From Streptosporangium saharense (GTDB taxonomy: Bacteria; Actinomycetota; Actinomycetes; Streptosporangiales; Streptosporangiaceae), in NCBI RefSeq assembly GCF_014203715.1, contig NZ_JACHJP010000004.1, forward strand, positions 496,001 to 560,000: a DNA stretch of 64,000 bases, given 5' to 3'. This document shows positions 17,218-25,622 of the stretch, in pieces; the stretch's first letter is position 1; each line of letters starts with the position of its first letter. Below the pieces are notes generated by a model, which saw only the letters and a list, made by a program, of their open reading frames with translations, did no database searches and was not told where the DNA came from. A program made the position numbers and the translations under genes.

Positions 17218-17994
17218 ATGGTTCTGGCGGTGATCATCGGATGTGAGATCGGCTTCTGGGTCCTCCTCGGACTCGGCCTCGCCACGCGTTACCTGTGGCG
17301 CATGCGACGGCTCAGTACGGCGCTGCTGGTCGCGGTGCCGCTGCTCGACGTGATCCTGCTGGCCGCCGCGGTGATCGACATCCGTGGCGGCGCGGAGGCG
17401 AACTGGCGCCACGGCCTGGCCGCGGGCTACCTCGCCTACTCGATCGTCTTCGGCCACCGGACCCTCAGATGGGCCGACCAACGCTTCGCCCACCGCTTCG
17501 CCGGAGGCCCACCCCCTTGGAAACCCCCTCCCGGCGGCATGGCCAGGGCCCGCTACGAATGGACGATGTGGCTACGCACCGTCCTGGCCTGCGCCATCGC
17601 GGCTGTCTTGCTGTACGGCCTGGCGTGGCTGGTGGGGGACTGGTCGAGGACCACGGCACTGCTGGAGTTCGGGAGCGTCCTGCCAAGGATCGTCGTCATA
17701 GCTCTCCTGTGGCCCCTGAGCTACACCTTCTTCCCGAAGAAGGCTGGTGCTTCTGGGGCGCCTCATGCTTCAGAAGGTCCCTTCGCCCCTGGGACGGCCG
17801 GTTTCAACCCCGCCCCTTCGGAGGGGGCCGGTGTCTCCGGGGAGCAGCACCGTGTTCCTGGAGCACCTCATACTTCAGAAGGCTTCTCCGCCCCTGGGAC
17901 GGCCGGTTCCGATCCCGCTCCTTCGGGGGAGGCCAGTATCCCTCACGCTTCGACTCCTGAGGCGGCCGGTTCCAAGTGGACCCCTCGCTCCTGA
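17218..17994 (+). CDS. membrane protein with a repeat-derived C-terminal tail
   Basis: 258 residues. Four hydrophobic segments (about 2-24, 38-56, 118-138, 151-170) give an integral membrane protein with a PPPWKPPPGG loop. From about residue 178 the sequence is two copies of a GAPHASEG..APGTAG..PAPS unit. These are encoded by the start of the degenerate repeat array at 17747-18500, so the true functional C-terminus probably ends near residue 178. No family recognised. Confidence 0.6.
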   Translation: MVLAVIIGCEIGFWVLLGLGLATRYLWRMRRLSTALLVAVPLLDVILLAAAVIDIRGGAEANWRHGLAAGYLAYSIVFGHRTLRWADQRFAHRFAGGPPPWKPPPGGMARARYEWTMWLRTVLACAIAAVLLYGLAWLVGDWSRTTALLEFGSVLPRIVVIALLWPLSYTFFPKKAGASGAPHASEGPFAPGTAGFNPAPSEGAGVSGEQHRVPGAPHTSEGFSAPGTAGSDPAPSGEASIPHASTPEAAGSKWTPRS

Positions 17995-18500
17995 GGCGGT
18001 GGGGCATTCCCTGCGTCTGGAGAGCCTCACACTTCGGGGGTCTCTGCCCTGAGGAAGCCCGTCCTCCAGGAGGGCACCTTCGCTTCTGAGGCGACTTGGC
18101 TTCATGCCTGAGGCGGCTTGGCTTCCTCAAGGATCTCCTGTTTCTGAGGCGATCGGCGTTGCTGGAGCACTCCAGTTTCTGGGGAGCCTCATGTTTCAGG
18201 CTCTACGAAGATGTGCTCGCTTCTGAGGCAGAGGTTGTGTTCCTGGGGCTTTCATGTTCCAACGAGGTGTGCTTGCTTCTGAGGCTGAGCTCCTGGGGAG
18301 TTTTCGTGGTCCTGTTGTCTCTGCGGAGGGACTGCCAAAGGCTGAGACGTTCCGGTCAAGCTCGAGAGTTTCATGATCCCGTTGCCTCTGCGGAGGCTCT
18401 GGTTCCTGGGGGAAGCCCGGGTTCCCCCAGGAAGCTCTCCTCCCAGAGGCTTTCTGGAAACCGTCGAGGCGTAGGGTCCCCGTCCAGGAAGCTTGCCGGG
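17747..18500. repeat. degenerate tandem array of CTTCTGAGGC/GCCTCATGCTTCAG units
   Basis: CTTCTGAGGC-like words occur near 18090, 18150, 18220, 18275 and 18390. GAGCCTCA(T/C)(G/A)(T/C)TTC-like words occur near 17757, 17862, 18019 and 18187. The first two units are about 108 bp apart and translate as the tail of the membrane protein at 17218. Later units carry frameshifts and stops. Some units can fold, for example GAGCCT...AGGCTC around 18190-18215. No gene is visible from 17995 to 18630. Confidence 0.65.
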
Positions 18501-18633
18501 GACCTCTGCCGACACCGAAACTCCCTGACACCAGCTCGTCGCGTTCACCGTGATGACGAGATCCCCGGGGCCATCGTCAATGCGTCGATACCCGTCAAAC
18601 AGCCCCATGCTCGCCAAGGCCTCGATGCGTACC

Positions 18634-18945
18634 ATGCGGGATATGCGCCCCCTCCACCACCCGGACGTCTCGACGATCACCCTGCCCATGATGCTGAGCG
18701 CCCTGGCCGACGAGGTCCGATTGACGGTCGTCCGCAGGCTCGCCGAGGCCGGGGGCGTGGTCTGCGGTCAGTTCGACGTCCCGGTGAGCATGTCCACGCT
18801 CTCCCACCACCTGAAGGTCCTGCGCGAGGCCGGTCTTCTGCGCGTCACCCCCGAGGGCAGCTTCCGGCGCCATGAGCTTCGCCTCCCCGAGATGGAGGCC
18901 CGCTTCCCCGGCGTCCTGTCCTCCATCATCAAGACCGCCCCCTGA
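18634..18945 (+). CDS. ArsR-family transcriptional regulator
   Basis: About 103 residues. The winged helix LADEVRLTVVRRLAEAGGVV then MSTLSHHLKVLREAGLLRV is the ArsR/SmtB DNA-binding domain. No cysteine metal-binding pair (CxC) lies in the recognition region, so a metal-sensing role is not supported. The start is uncertain: ATG 18625, 18634 and 18643 are in frame and none has a good ribosome-binding site. It is the last chromosomal protein gene before the tRNA and element. Confidence 0.8.
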   Translation: MRDMRPLHHPDVSTITLPMMLSALADEVRLTVVRRLAEAGGVVCGQFDVPVSMSTLSHHLKVLREAGLLRVTPEGSFRRHELRLPEMEARFPGVLSSIIKTAP

Positions 18946-19053
18946 GGACTTTGAGGACCTCCGGTGCCACAGCCGATTATTTGGCAGAGCACCCACCCAC
19001 GCCTGGTAGAGTTATCCCCGTCGCCACGGCCACCAGGCCCCAACGACAGGCAA

Positions 19054-19126
19054 GCGGCCGTAGCTCAATGGATAGAGCATCTGACTACGGATCAGAAGGT
19101 TAGGGGTTCGAGTCCTCTCGGCCGCG
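19054..19126 (+). tRNA. tRNA-Arg (anticodon ACG), integration target of the AICE
   Basis: 73 bases fold as a full tRNA. The acceptor GCGGCCG pairs with CGGCCGC, the anticodon loop CTACGGA (anticodon ACG) sits on a TCTGA/TCAGA stem, and the T-loop TTCGAGT is on a paired stem. An encoded CCA follows at 19127-19129. The 3' part from 19084 is the 44-bp attachment core, so integration leaves the tRNA intact. Confidence 0.95.
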
Positions 19127-19127
19127 C
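19084..19127 (+). repeat. attL core (44 bp) within tRNA-Arg
   Basis: Identical to 42206-42249. It begins in the anticodon loop and ends in the CCA triplet. The match ends where the tRNA flank diverges (CATGCGG here, AGCAGAT at the right end), as expected for a site-specific integration core. Confidence 0.92.
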
Positions 19128-19134
19128 CATGCGG

Positions 19135-19169
19135 AAGCCCAGCTCGCCATCCGGTGAGCTGGGCTTTTT
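19135..19169 (+). terminator. Rho-independent terminator of tRNA-Arg
   Basis: AAGCCCAGCTC (19135-19145) pairs perfectly with GAGCTGGGCTT (19156-19166) around a 10-base loop and is followed by a T run. It lies nine bases after the tRNA. Confidence 0.9.
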
Positions 19170-19233
19170 CGTGCTCTGGATCTCCGCCGGTGTCCGGCCG
19201 TGTCCGGCTGACACTGGACGACTCCGGCTGGCC

Positions 19234-19252
19234 GTGCCGAATACGTGCCGAA
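19234..19252 (+). repeat. left arm copy of a 19-bp double GTGCCGAA repeat
   Basis: GTGCCGAATACGTGCCGAA is two GTGCCGAA words three bases apart. The identical 19 bp recurs at 42114-42132 near the right end. They lie 107 bp inside the left core and 74 bp inside the right core, where arm-type sites for integrase or excisionase would be expected. Confidence 0.6.
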
Positions 19253-19421
19253 GATCAGCTAACGGCGCAGGCTCTGCCTTGACGATCAACGGTCCAGCTC
19301 TTGCCGTCCATGATGCAGCTCGTGTCGCGGGAACTAGGCCAGGACCGGGGCGGTAGAGCTGGCGTCCACCATGGACGTTGGCCGAGACTCCGTCCGACCG
19401 AGAAGTTTCAACTAGTCCCCG

Positions 19422-20412
19422 CTAGTTGTACTGACCTGAGAGGTTAGGTACGCGGCTGGCGGGTGGGCGGCCGCCGAGTGCGGTGTGTGCTCGGTGGTGA
19501 TTGTAGGCGTGGAGCCAGGGGGCGAACGCGTGGCGGCGTTCGGTCTCGGAGGTGTAGGGGCGGCTGTAGGCCCATTCGTCGGCCAGGGTGCGGTGGAAGC
19601 GTTCGACTTTGCCGTTGGTTTGGGGCCGGTAAGGGCGGGTGCGTTTGTGGGTGATGCCCAGGCCGGTGAGAGTGTCGCGCCACAGGAAGGACTTGTAGCA
19701 GCTGCCGTTGTCGGTCAGAACCCGGCGGACGGTGATCCCCAGGCCGCGAAAGTGGGCATGGGCCCGGAGCCAGAACGCGGCGGCGGTTTCCTTGGTTTCG
19801 TCCGGCAGGATTTCGGTGTAGGCCAGGCGGGAGTGGTCGTCCAGGGCGGTGTGCAGATAGCTGTAGCCGATCTTGGGTTTGCCGTGCTTGTAGCGGGCGG
19901 TTGTGGTGGCCTTGCGGTTGTGATGGCCGGTCTGCCGGTCGGTGATGCGATGGCCGCCTCCGTCGGGGATGTTGCCGAGTTTCTTGACGTCCACATGCAC
20001 CAACTCGCCCGGCCGGTCATGTTCGTAGCGGCGGATGGGCAGGGCGGTGGCGCGGTCCAGATGCCGCAGCCGGGCCAGCCGGTAGCGGGCCAGGACCCGG
20101 TGCACGGTGGAGGGGGGGCAATCCCAGCAGGTAGCCGATGCGGGCCGGCCCCCAGCGGCGCAGGAGCCGCACGTTGATGATCCGCCGTTCGGTTCGGGTC
20201 GGGGTGCGGCGGGGACTGCGGTGTGGCCGGGAGGATCGATCGGCCATGCCGGCCGCGCCGTGTGTGCGGTAGCGGTCGGCCCAGCGTTTTGCCGTGCTCA
20301 CTGCTACCTGGAAGCGTTCGGCGGCCCGGCGCAGGGGCCAGCCGTCGTCGACGACACAGCGGGCCAGCCGGAGCCGGCCCGTTTCACTCAGCGGGGCGTT
20401 ACGGTGGGACAC
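19422..20412 (-). pseudogene. IS481-family transposase, one frameshift at a run of seven C
   Basis: From GTG 20412 the N-terminal half gives a helix-turn-helix (GWPLRRAAERFQVAVSTAKR WADRYR). The reading frame shifts at a run of seven C (20112-20118 on the plus strand as G). The second half then carries the DDE core: ALDDHSRLAYTEIL, VLTDNGSCYKS, and RPYRPQTNGKVERFHRTLADEW. Six C would restore one 329-residue frame. The stop codon reads TAG from the flanking target duplication, outside the IS. It may be inactive, a sequencing error, or expressed by slippage. Confidence 0.85.
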
Positions 20413-20531
20413 GAGGGCCTCCGGGAAGCTCGGCGTAGATGTCGCAATCCACACCGAACCCGCAGGCCCTCACTCATTTCAACTACATCGGGCTCGTGTC
20501 CTTGGCGTACTCAACCTCTGTGGTCATTACA
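19427..20531 (-). mobile_element. IS481-family insertion sequence with 6-bp target duplication
   Basis: The ends begin TGTACTGACC (left) and, in reverse complement, TGTAATGACC (right). They agree over about 27 bp through AGAGGTT and GTACGC. GCTAGT directly flanks both sides (19421-19426 and 20532-20537), a 6-bp target duplication. The 1105-bp body holds an IS481-type transposase with one frameshift. The crisp duplication shows a fairly recent insertion between the attachment site and the integrase. Confidence 0.85.
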
Positions 20532-20606
20532 GCTAGTACTTACTAGGTGCTGGTATTGGTTTCCAGTACCTCCAAAGCCGCTTATCCGATACCTTCGAGC
20601 GTAGAT

Positions 20607-20643
20607 GTTGCGTGCGTGCATGCAATCCATGCACGCACGCAAC
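20607..20643. repeat. perfect 16-bp inverted repeat hairpin
   Basis: GTTGCGTGCGTGCATG (20607-20622) and its exact complement (20628-20643) flank a 5-base loop. It lies 16 bp beyond the stop of the small membrane peptide gene on the minus strand. No T run follows on either strand. It may end transcription of the peptide gene or be a protein-binding site at the element's integrase end. Confidence 0.6.
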
Positions 20644-20658
20644 GATTCGGTGGAATCG

Positions 20659-20808
20659 CTACCAAGTGATCAAAGGCAGATTCTTAACCGCGATGAAGAC
20701 GCCTACTGCTGCGGCGATGGCCAGCAGTAGCAGGCACATTCGGACGGTACGGCCCCAGTTCGCTGCAACGAACCGGGCCGTCCGTCCGACCTCTTCGGAT
20801 GCTCCCAT
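20659..20808 (-). CDS. 49-residue single-span membrane peptide
   Basis: Starts at ATG 20808 behind AAAGGAGGAGC. A short charged N-terminus (MGASEEVGRTARFVAANWGR) precedes one membrane helix (MCLLLLAIAAAVGVFIAV). Similar tiny membrane peptides occur next to AICE integrase genes; the role is unknown. A strong hairpin follows its stop. Confidence 0.6.
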   Translation of the reverse strand: MGASEEVGRTARFVAANWGRTVRMCLLLLAIAAAVGVFIAVKNLPLITW

Positions 20809-21132
20809 GCTCCTCCTTTCTACGTAAAAAAGCGCCACAGGAAGCTCACTCTCCGGGCGATCTCCGACGTCACACGGGTGAGTACCTGTAGCGCTTTGCC
20901 AGTGCATGCCCCAAGAAAGACTCCAGAGTTTTCCGCGCCCTGGTGAACAGACGCGTAGCCACGTCGGAGGTGGCAGCTAAGGATCCCTTAGTCGTTCTTG
21001 ATGACGCACCCAAGATATAGGTGGTGTCCTGGTGGCGTAGCTAAAACGGAAACTTTTCTGGGGATGAATGGAGATTCTGTGGCCCCAGTTGTATTTACGC
21101 CCTAAATAGGATCTAGTTCTAGATATCTACGG
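20809..21132. other. non-coding gap between membrane peptide and integrase
   Basis: 324 bases. It is richer in A+T than the surroundings, especially 21005-21130 (for example TCTAGTTCTAGATATC near 21112). No convincing reading frame, hairpin terminator or repeat was found. Confidence 0.5.
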
Positions 21133-22524
21133 TTATATGGCTGATTGTGCCGAATGTCCTTGTCCTAGCACCTCGCTGATTCGGCGCATCGAGATCTCGT
21201 CTTGTCCAACGAGGCACTTGGCGTAGGTGCGCAGCAGGACCTCCACACTGTTGCCCGCCCACTCGGCCACCTGCTTCGGGGAGACCCCGGCGTTGAGCCA
21301 GGTGGACAGGCAGGCGTGCCGTAGGTCGTAAGGCCGCCTGGCCAGTGGTGAGGCGTACTCCTCAGGGCTGAGCGCGAGCTGTCGGGCCTTGCCCCAGATC
21401 CGATTGATGGTGCTCGTGGCCAAGACCTTGCCTTCCACACCGAAGAAGACGCGTCCATCCGGGCCGGTTCCGAACGACTTGAGGTGGTCGCGCAGGATGG
21501 CCACGAGTTCCGGAGCGCACGGCACCGGGCGTCCTTCACCCTCGGGACGGTGCTTCAGGCCGCGCTCGTCGCGCTGCTGGCCGGAATCGGTCCACTCCTT
21601 ACCAGCGTCCGGTGTCGCACCGGTCAGATAGAACTCTCCCCACGTGTCGGGAGCATCGGGCAAGATCATGTCATCTTTCCGGAGGTTGACTGCCTCCTCG
21701 GGCCGTAGCCCTGCGAAGTAGAGCACGGCGAAGAACGGCATGAGCAGGGGGCCACTGGGCTTTTGCGTCCGTACGGCTTCCAGCAGCTTGCGAGCCTGCT
21801 CAGGATTGATGACCGATCGCCGGTCTACCTGCGATGTGGTCTTGGGCACTTTCCACTTGAGATCGGGGATGGGGTTCTTGCTCAGGAGCTTCATTTCTAC
21901 GGCGTGGGCCATGGCGTTGGACAGGATCACCCGGTGCTTGCGGGAGGTACTCGCTGCGGCTCGCTTGCCGTCGAGCCGAGACGTGGCGGCGTCGAGCAGG
22001 GCTCTTGCCATGGCAGGCGTCGAGAGAGAGGAGACCGGCAGGCTGTTGCGCGCCACCCAGGCCAAAGTGCCAGACACCCGCTCCGAGCACTTCTTGCGCT
22101 CTCGGGTGTTGAATCCCCAGCGGCGAAGGGCGGTCCTGACCTCCTGGTCAGAGCAGGGGCGGGTTGCGCCGTTCAGCATCGCAAACGTCGCCAGGGACAG
22201 CGCGTAGGCGATGCCCGCTCGGTGCTTGGCCGACGCGTCTTTCCACTTCATGTCCACGTAGGAGACCGCGAAGTCATACCAGCCCATTTGCGGGCTGTCC
22301 GTGCGGCCCCATGAGACGGGTTCACCGGTAAGGAGGCTGAATGCTTCTCCCTCGCTCGCAGCGCCCTGCAACTTGCCACGGAAGGTGTCGGCCTGGGCAG
22401 CCCTTCGAAAGGGGCGCTTCCACGGCTTGTCAGCGGTCTTCCAGCGAACGGTGTAGGTGGTGACCTTCTTGCCCTTGTAGACCTCGGTCTTGTAGACGCG
22501 GACGTCGTAGGTGATGTCCTTCAT
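21133..22524 (-). CDS. int: tyrosine site-specific integrase of the AICE
   Basis: 463 residues. An N-terminal arm-binding/AP2-like part is followed by a SAM-like core-binding domain and the catalytic domain from about 235. Catalytic residues visible are Arg274 in GLRPEE, Arg402/His403 in YDLRHACLS, and Tyr434 in LLRTYAKCL. It would recombine the 44-bp core in tRNA-Arg. The ATG at 22524 overlaps the stop of the excisionase-like gene (ATGA). The reading frame is intact despite the nearby IS. Confidence 0.93.
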   Translation of the reverse strand: MKDITYDVRVYKTEVYKGKKVTTYTVRWKTADKPWKRPFRRAAQADTFRGKLQGAASEGEAFSLLTGEPVSWGRTDSPQMGWYDFAVSYVDMKWKDASAKHRAGIAYALSLATFAMLNGATRPCSDQEVRTALRRWGFNTRERKKCSERVSGTLAWVARNSLPVSSLSTPAMARALLDAATSRLDGKRAAASTSRKHRVILSNAMAHAVEMKLLSKNPIPDLKWKVPKTTSQVDRRSVINPEQARKLLEAVRTQKPSGPLLMPFFAVLYFAGLRPEEAVNLRKDDMILPDAPDTWGEFYLTGATPDAGKEWTDSGQQRDERGLKHRPEGEGRPVPCAPELVAILRDHLKSFGTGPDGRVFFGVEGKVLATSTINRIWGKARQLALSPEEYASPLARRPYDLRHACLSTWLNAGVSPKQVAEWAGNSVEVLLRTYAKCLVGQDEISMRRISEVLGQGHSAQSAI

Positions 22525-22715
22525 CAGGCGGCGATCTCCAGGGCCTCAAGCCAGTTCTCGTAGTCGGTCAGGTAGATGCGCAGGTCCCCGTTGGGGAGCT
22601 TGGTGCACTTGGGCGCGCGGCCCTTGGTGCGCCAGTCGTAGAAGGTGGACCGGCTGATACCGAGGTCTTCGCAGATGTAGTCAACGGTGATCTTTTTGGC
22701 GCTGGCCCTGGGCAT
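22524..22715 (-). CDS. xis: excisionase-like helix-turn-helix protein
   Basis: 63 residues from ATG 22715. YICEDLGISRSTFYDWRTKG is a MerR/excisionase-type winged helix and RIYLTDYENWLEAL is the usual end helix. It overlaps the integrase start by 4 bp, the standard xis-int arrangement of AICEs. It should bend attachment-site DNA to favour excision. Confidence 0.85.
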   Translation of the reverse strand: MPRASAKKITVDYICEDLGISRSTFYDWRTKGRAPKCTKLPNGDLRIYLTDYENWLEALEIAA

Positions 22716-22811
22716 GGGGCGTGTCCTTCCGGGTCCGTGGTCGGCGGTGACGTGTGGTCGAGGGCCTGGGCATCGCAGGGAGAGGGAAGTCGTGCGGCTG
22801 TTGCAGGGAGG

Positions 22812-23040
22812 GCTGAAACATCTCGGCAAGTCGGCAAGTCGGCAAAAGTGCCCGTGACCTGGGGTGATGCTTGCCGACTTAGGAGTTGCCGGGGTGAGTG
22901 CATCTCGGCAAACGCTGGCTATCTCGGCAACGGGTGCCGACTTGCCGAGATAGCCGTTTGAGACCCGGGTTATCTCGGCAACAGTTAGTGCAGGTCAGAG
23001 CCGTCTTTGCCGACTTGCCGACTTGCCGAGATGTTTCAGC
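22812..23040. repeat. 35-bp inverted repeat enclosing TCGGCAA iterons; candidate origin or control region
   Basis: The 35-bp arms (22812-22846 and 23006-23040) are exact reverse complements. Each holds three TCGGCAAG words in tandem. At least four more TCGGCAA/TTGCCGA words lie between them (22871, 22905, 22924, 22942, 22975). An inner perfect 12-bp hairpin is at 22919-22953. The block sits between xis and rep with no gene, directly after the rep stop. Iteron blocks of this kind bind replication initiators or repressors. Confidence 0.75.
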
Positions 23041-23061
23041 GCTTTTCTCTTCACCGGTGCC

Positions 23062-24666
23062 TCATGCCGAGTGGCGCTCGACCCAGAAGACGTTTCGGTT
23101 GCCCCGCTCGTGCTTGCCCGAGCGGATCACGTACTCGCCGCGCCACCGGCCGATCTGGCCGGTCAGCAGCCGCCCCAGGGACATCGCGTTGGGCAGCCGT
23201 CCGGAGGGGGTGGTGATGAACATCCCGTCCCACCGATCGACCTCCTCGAACCCGACCCGGTCCGGCTCTCCAGAGTGGCGCAGTTCGGCGGCGGCCATGG
23301 GCTGCTGGCCATGCAGGCGGTGCCAGCAGGACAGGAACGCTCCCCAGCGGGATTCGTCCTCGTCGATGTCGCGGACGTCGGCGGCGTTGGTCAGGAACCC
23401 CTCGATGCCGTGGTGAGCGAGGAATCCGCCCAGGGCCTGGGTCCAGGGGGTGAACTGCCGCATGGCCATTCCGGCGGAGCGGGGGGCACCCTGGCCGGTC
23501 CAGTCGAGCACCAGGATGAGCAGGTGCCACAGGACGGTCATCTGGTTGCCCGGCGCAGTGATCCACTGGTCCAGGTGCGGGATGCCGAACGTGCTCTGAT
23601 CGCGTTGGTCGGGACGGGGCATGTTCGGGTCGAGGTGCACCCGCACCGTACGGGAGGCCATGTCGCCGCCGACCTGAAGGTTGTTGCCGGTGGCCATCCA
23701 CAGCCGGTCGTTGACGGTGGCGATGTTGCGGGAGGCACCCAACTGCCGGTCCGACCACACCCCGGCAGTCACCAGCAGCGCGAGGGTCGCGGAGTCGATC
23801 ACGGTCCCTTCGGGCAGGTTGTCCCAGATGACCACGCCGACCTGTTCGGCCAGCACCGCGGTGATGCTCTTGCGGAGTTCTTCCTCAGCGTCGGCCCAGG
23901 GCATGATGCGCTGGCCGTAGAGCATGCCAGGGCCGCCGGTCAGGATGGACTTGCCGGAGGCGGGCATGGTCGCGTCGATCATCGCGAACGGGGTGAGGCT
24001 GCGGGTGAAGTGCCGCAGAATCGGCGTGGCCAGCAACGCCAGGTAGTTGGCGCGATCGGCCGTGCTGGCCCATGGGAAGTCCCGCAGGAACCGGTTGAGC
24101 AGGAAGTCACGGGCCTGCTGTACCTGCTGGGGGGTGGGCCAGTCCGGGACCGGTGGCAACGCGACTTTCGAGGCCAGGTACAGGCCGGTCGCCGGGTCGT
24201 AGCCGGGTTTTTGCAGGAGGGTGCCGTCGCGGCGCAGGATCGGGGCGCCGATGACGCCGCGCAGCGGCGGCAGGTGCGGCCAGGTCTTGCCCGCCAGCAC
24301 CGAGGAGAGGATCTCCCGGGGCGGGGTGACCTCCTCCTCGACCAGCTCGCTCCCGCCGGAGGCGTCCTTGCGCGAGCGCATCCGGTAGACGTAGACGTGC
24401 TCGGCCAGCAGCCCGGCCAGGGTGGCCGGGGTGATCGGGCTGGCGGTGGTCGGCAGCGGCGAGTCCTCGTCAGCGGCCGGGCTGGCCTGTCCGCCGGAGA
24501 TGGTCTCCATGTGCACCAAGGCGCCACCGGAGACGTAGGTGTCGGGCAGCAGCCCCTCGGCCAGGCGCCGTTTGAGCACCCGGATGGTCTCCGGGCCGGA
24601 GCCGACCTGGACCCGGGGCGTGTCCTGCCCGGGAGCGGCCGGGGTGGGTGGTGTGGTGCTGGTCAT
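23062..24666 (-). CDS. AICE replication protein with P-loop ATPase/helicase-like domain
   Basis: 534 residues from ATG 24666, overlapping the prim-pol stop (ATGA). The central part has a Walker A-like MPASGKSILTGGPGM, a Walker B-like VVIWDNLPEG, and a sensor-like MATGNNLQVGGDMASRTV. These fit a phage/plasmid primase-helicase (D5-like) ATPase. With the prim-pol just upstream it makes the element's autonomous replication machinery. The iteron block lies 22 bp beyond its stop. Confidence 0.8.
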   Translation of the reverse strand: MTSTTPPTPAAPGQDTPRVQVGSGPETIRVLKRRLAEGLLPDTYVSGGALVHMETISGGQASPAADEDSPLPTTASPITPATLAGLLAEHVYVYRMRSRKDASGGSELVEEEVTPPREILSSVLAGKTWPHLPPLRGVIGAPILRRDGTLLQKPGYDPATGLYLASKVALPPVPDWPTPQQVQQARDFLLNRFLRDFPWASTADRANYLALLATPILRHFTRSLTPFAMIDATMPASGKSILTGGPGMLYGQRIMPWADAEEELRKSITAVLAEQVGVVIWDNLPEGTVIDSATLALLVTAGVWSDRQLGASRNIATVNDRLWMATGNNLQVGGDMASRTVRVHLDPNMPRPDQRDQSTFGIPHLDQWITAPGNQMTVLWHLLILVLDWTGQGAPRSAGMAMRQFTPWTQALGGFLAHHGIEGFLTNAADVRDIDEDESRWGAFLSCWHRLHGQQPMAAAELRHSGEPDRVGFEEVDRWDGMFITTPSGRLPNAMSLGRLLTGQIGRWRGEYVIRSGKHERGNRNVFWVERHSA

Positions 24667-25562
24667 GCGGGAACGCTCCGAGGTCGTCGAGCCCCGGCGC
24701 GGAAACCGGAGGCGATGGTACGGCGGGCCTCGCCCTCGGCCAAGCCCGTACGGACGGCGGCGTCGGTCAGCAGGTCGGTGACTTCGCCCTCGCCCAGGGC
24801 ACCTCCGGCGACGAGCTGTCCGAGCGCGACGGCGGCGCCGTAGAGGGTGGCGTTGCGGTTGGTGTGGGCGGTGGTCGAGGCCAGGGCGGTCAGGCTGGCG
24901 CGGATCGCCGCCGTCAGGTACGCGCCTCGGCGCCCGGACCGGAGCTCGACCACGACGGGCTGTTGAGGCGGGAGCGGGGCCGGGCGTAGTCGTTCGGCCA
25001 GCCAGCCGGGCAACGGCGCCACCTCGGCGGTGTGGAGGGGTTCGTACCATCCGGCGCCATCCGGCAGGTCCACGTGGCTGCCGGGGCCGACGACGTATCC
25101 GCCGGTGGCTCGGGTGTCGATCCGCCAGCCCAGGCCACCGCCCGCCTCACCGGAGGTGTTGGTCAGGGTGAGATCGGGCGGGGCGGTGAAGTACCAGTGC
25201 AGGCCGCCCCGGCGGGTGCGGACGGAGAAGGTCTCCCACGGCACCGGTTGCCCAACCTGCTCACACAGGAGGGCGAACACGTCGGCGCCATCGGTCACCC
25301 CGGGCCGCTGCCACTGGTCGGGGACCTGCTCACCAGGCTTGGGCAAGTCGAGGTCGATCACGACCAGGCGGGACGGCCCGCAGGAGATGCCGATGTTGAA
25401 CGGCTGGCGCGCCCAGATCCGGGAGATGACCTGCGGGTCGGTGGTGGCGTGCCGCTTCCACCGGAAGCCGGACAGCGGGACCTTGTCGCCGATGGCGACA
25501 GGAAAGACGTGCCAGCCGCGAGCGGCGGCGGCCAGGGCGTAGCGGAGCTGTGGCGAGGTCAC
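24663..25562 (-). CDS. bifunctional DNA primase/polymerase (prim-pol)
   Basis: 299 residues. The N-terminal prim-pol core shows GWHVFPVAIGDKVPLSGF, the catalytic VVIDLDLPKPG, GGLHWYF and DTRATGGYVVGPGSHVD in the order of the archaeo-eukaryotic prim-pol family. A helical C-terminal part follows. It begins the replication operon and overlaps the helicase-like gene by 4 bp. It would prime and extend DNA at the element origin. Confidence 0.88.
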   Translation of the reverse strand: MTSPQLRYALAAAARGWHVFPVAIGDKVPLSGFRWKRHATTDPQVISRIWARQPFNIGISCGPSRLVVIDLDLPKPGEQVPDQWQRPGVTDGADVFALLCEQVGQPVPWETFSVRTRRGGLHWYFTAPPDLTLTNTSGEAGGGLGWRIDTRATGGYVVGPGSHVDLPDGAGWYEPLHTAEVAPLPGWLAERLRPAPLPPQQPVVVELRSGRRGAYLTAAIRASLTALASTTAHTNRNATLYGAAVALGQLVAGGALGEGEVTDLLTDAAVRTGLAEGEARRTIASGFRAGARRPRSVPA

Positions 25563-25622
25563 GAGTTCTCTCCTCGGTCTGGAAGTCCGGCGCCGGAACC
25601 ACGTGCCCGGCGCCGGGATGGA

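Noticed and set aside
17747..18500. A CRISPR-like or coding repeat array
   Set aside because: The units are degenerate, of variable length and contain stops. There are no cas genes, and only the first two units keep a reading frame.
22812..23040. A CRISPR array
   Set aside because: The repeated words are short, partly inverted and unevenly spaced, with no unique spacers and no cas genes nearby.
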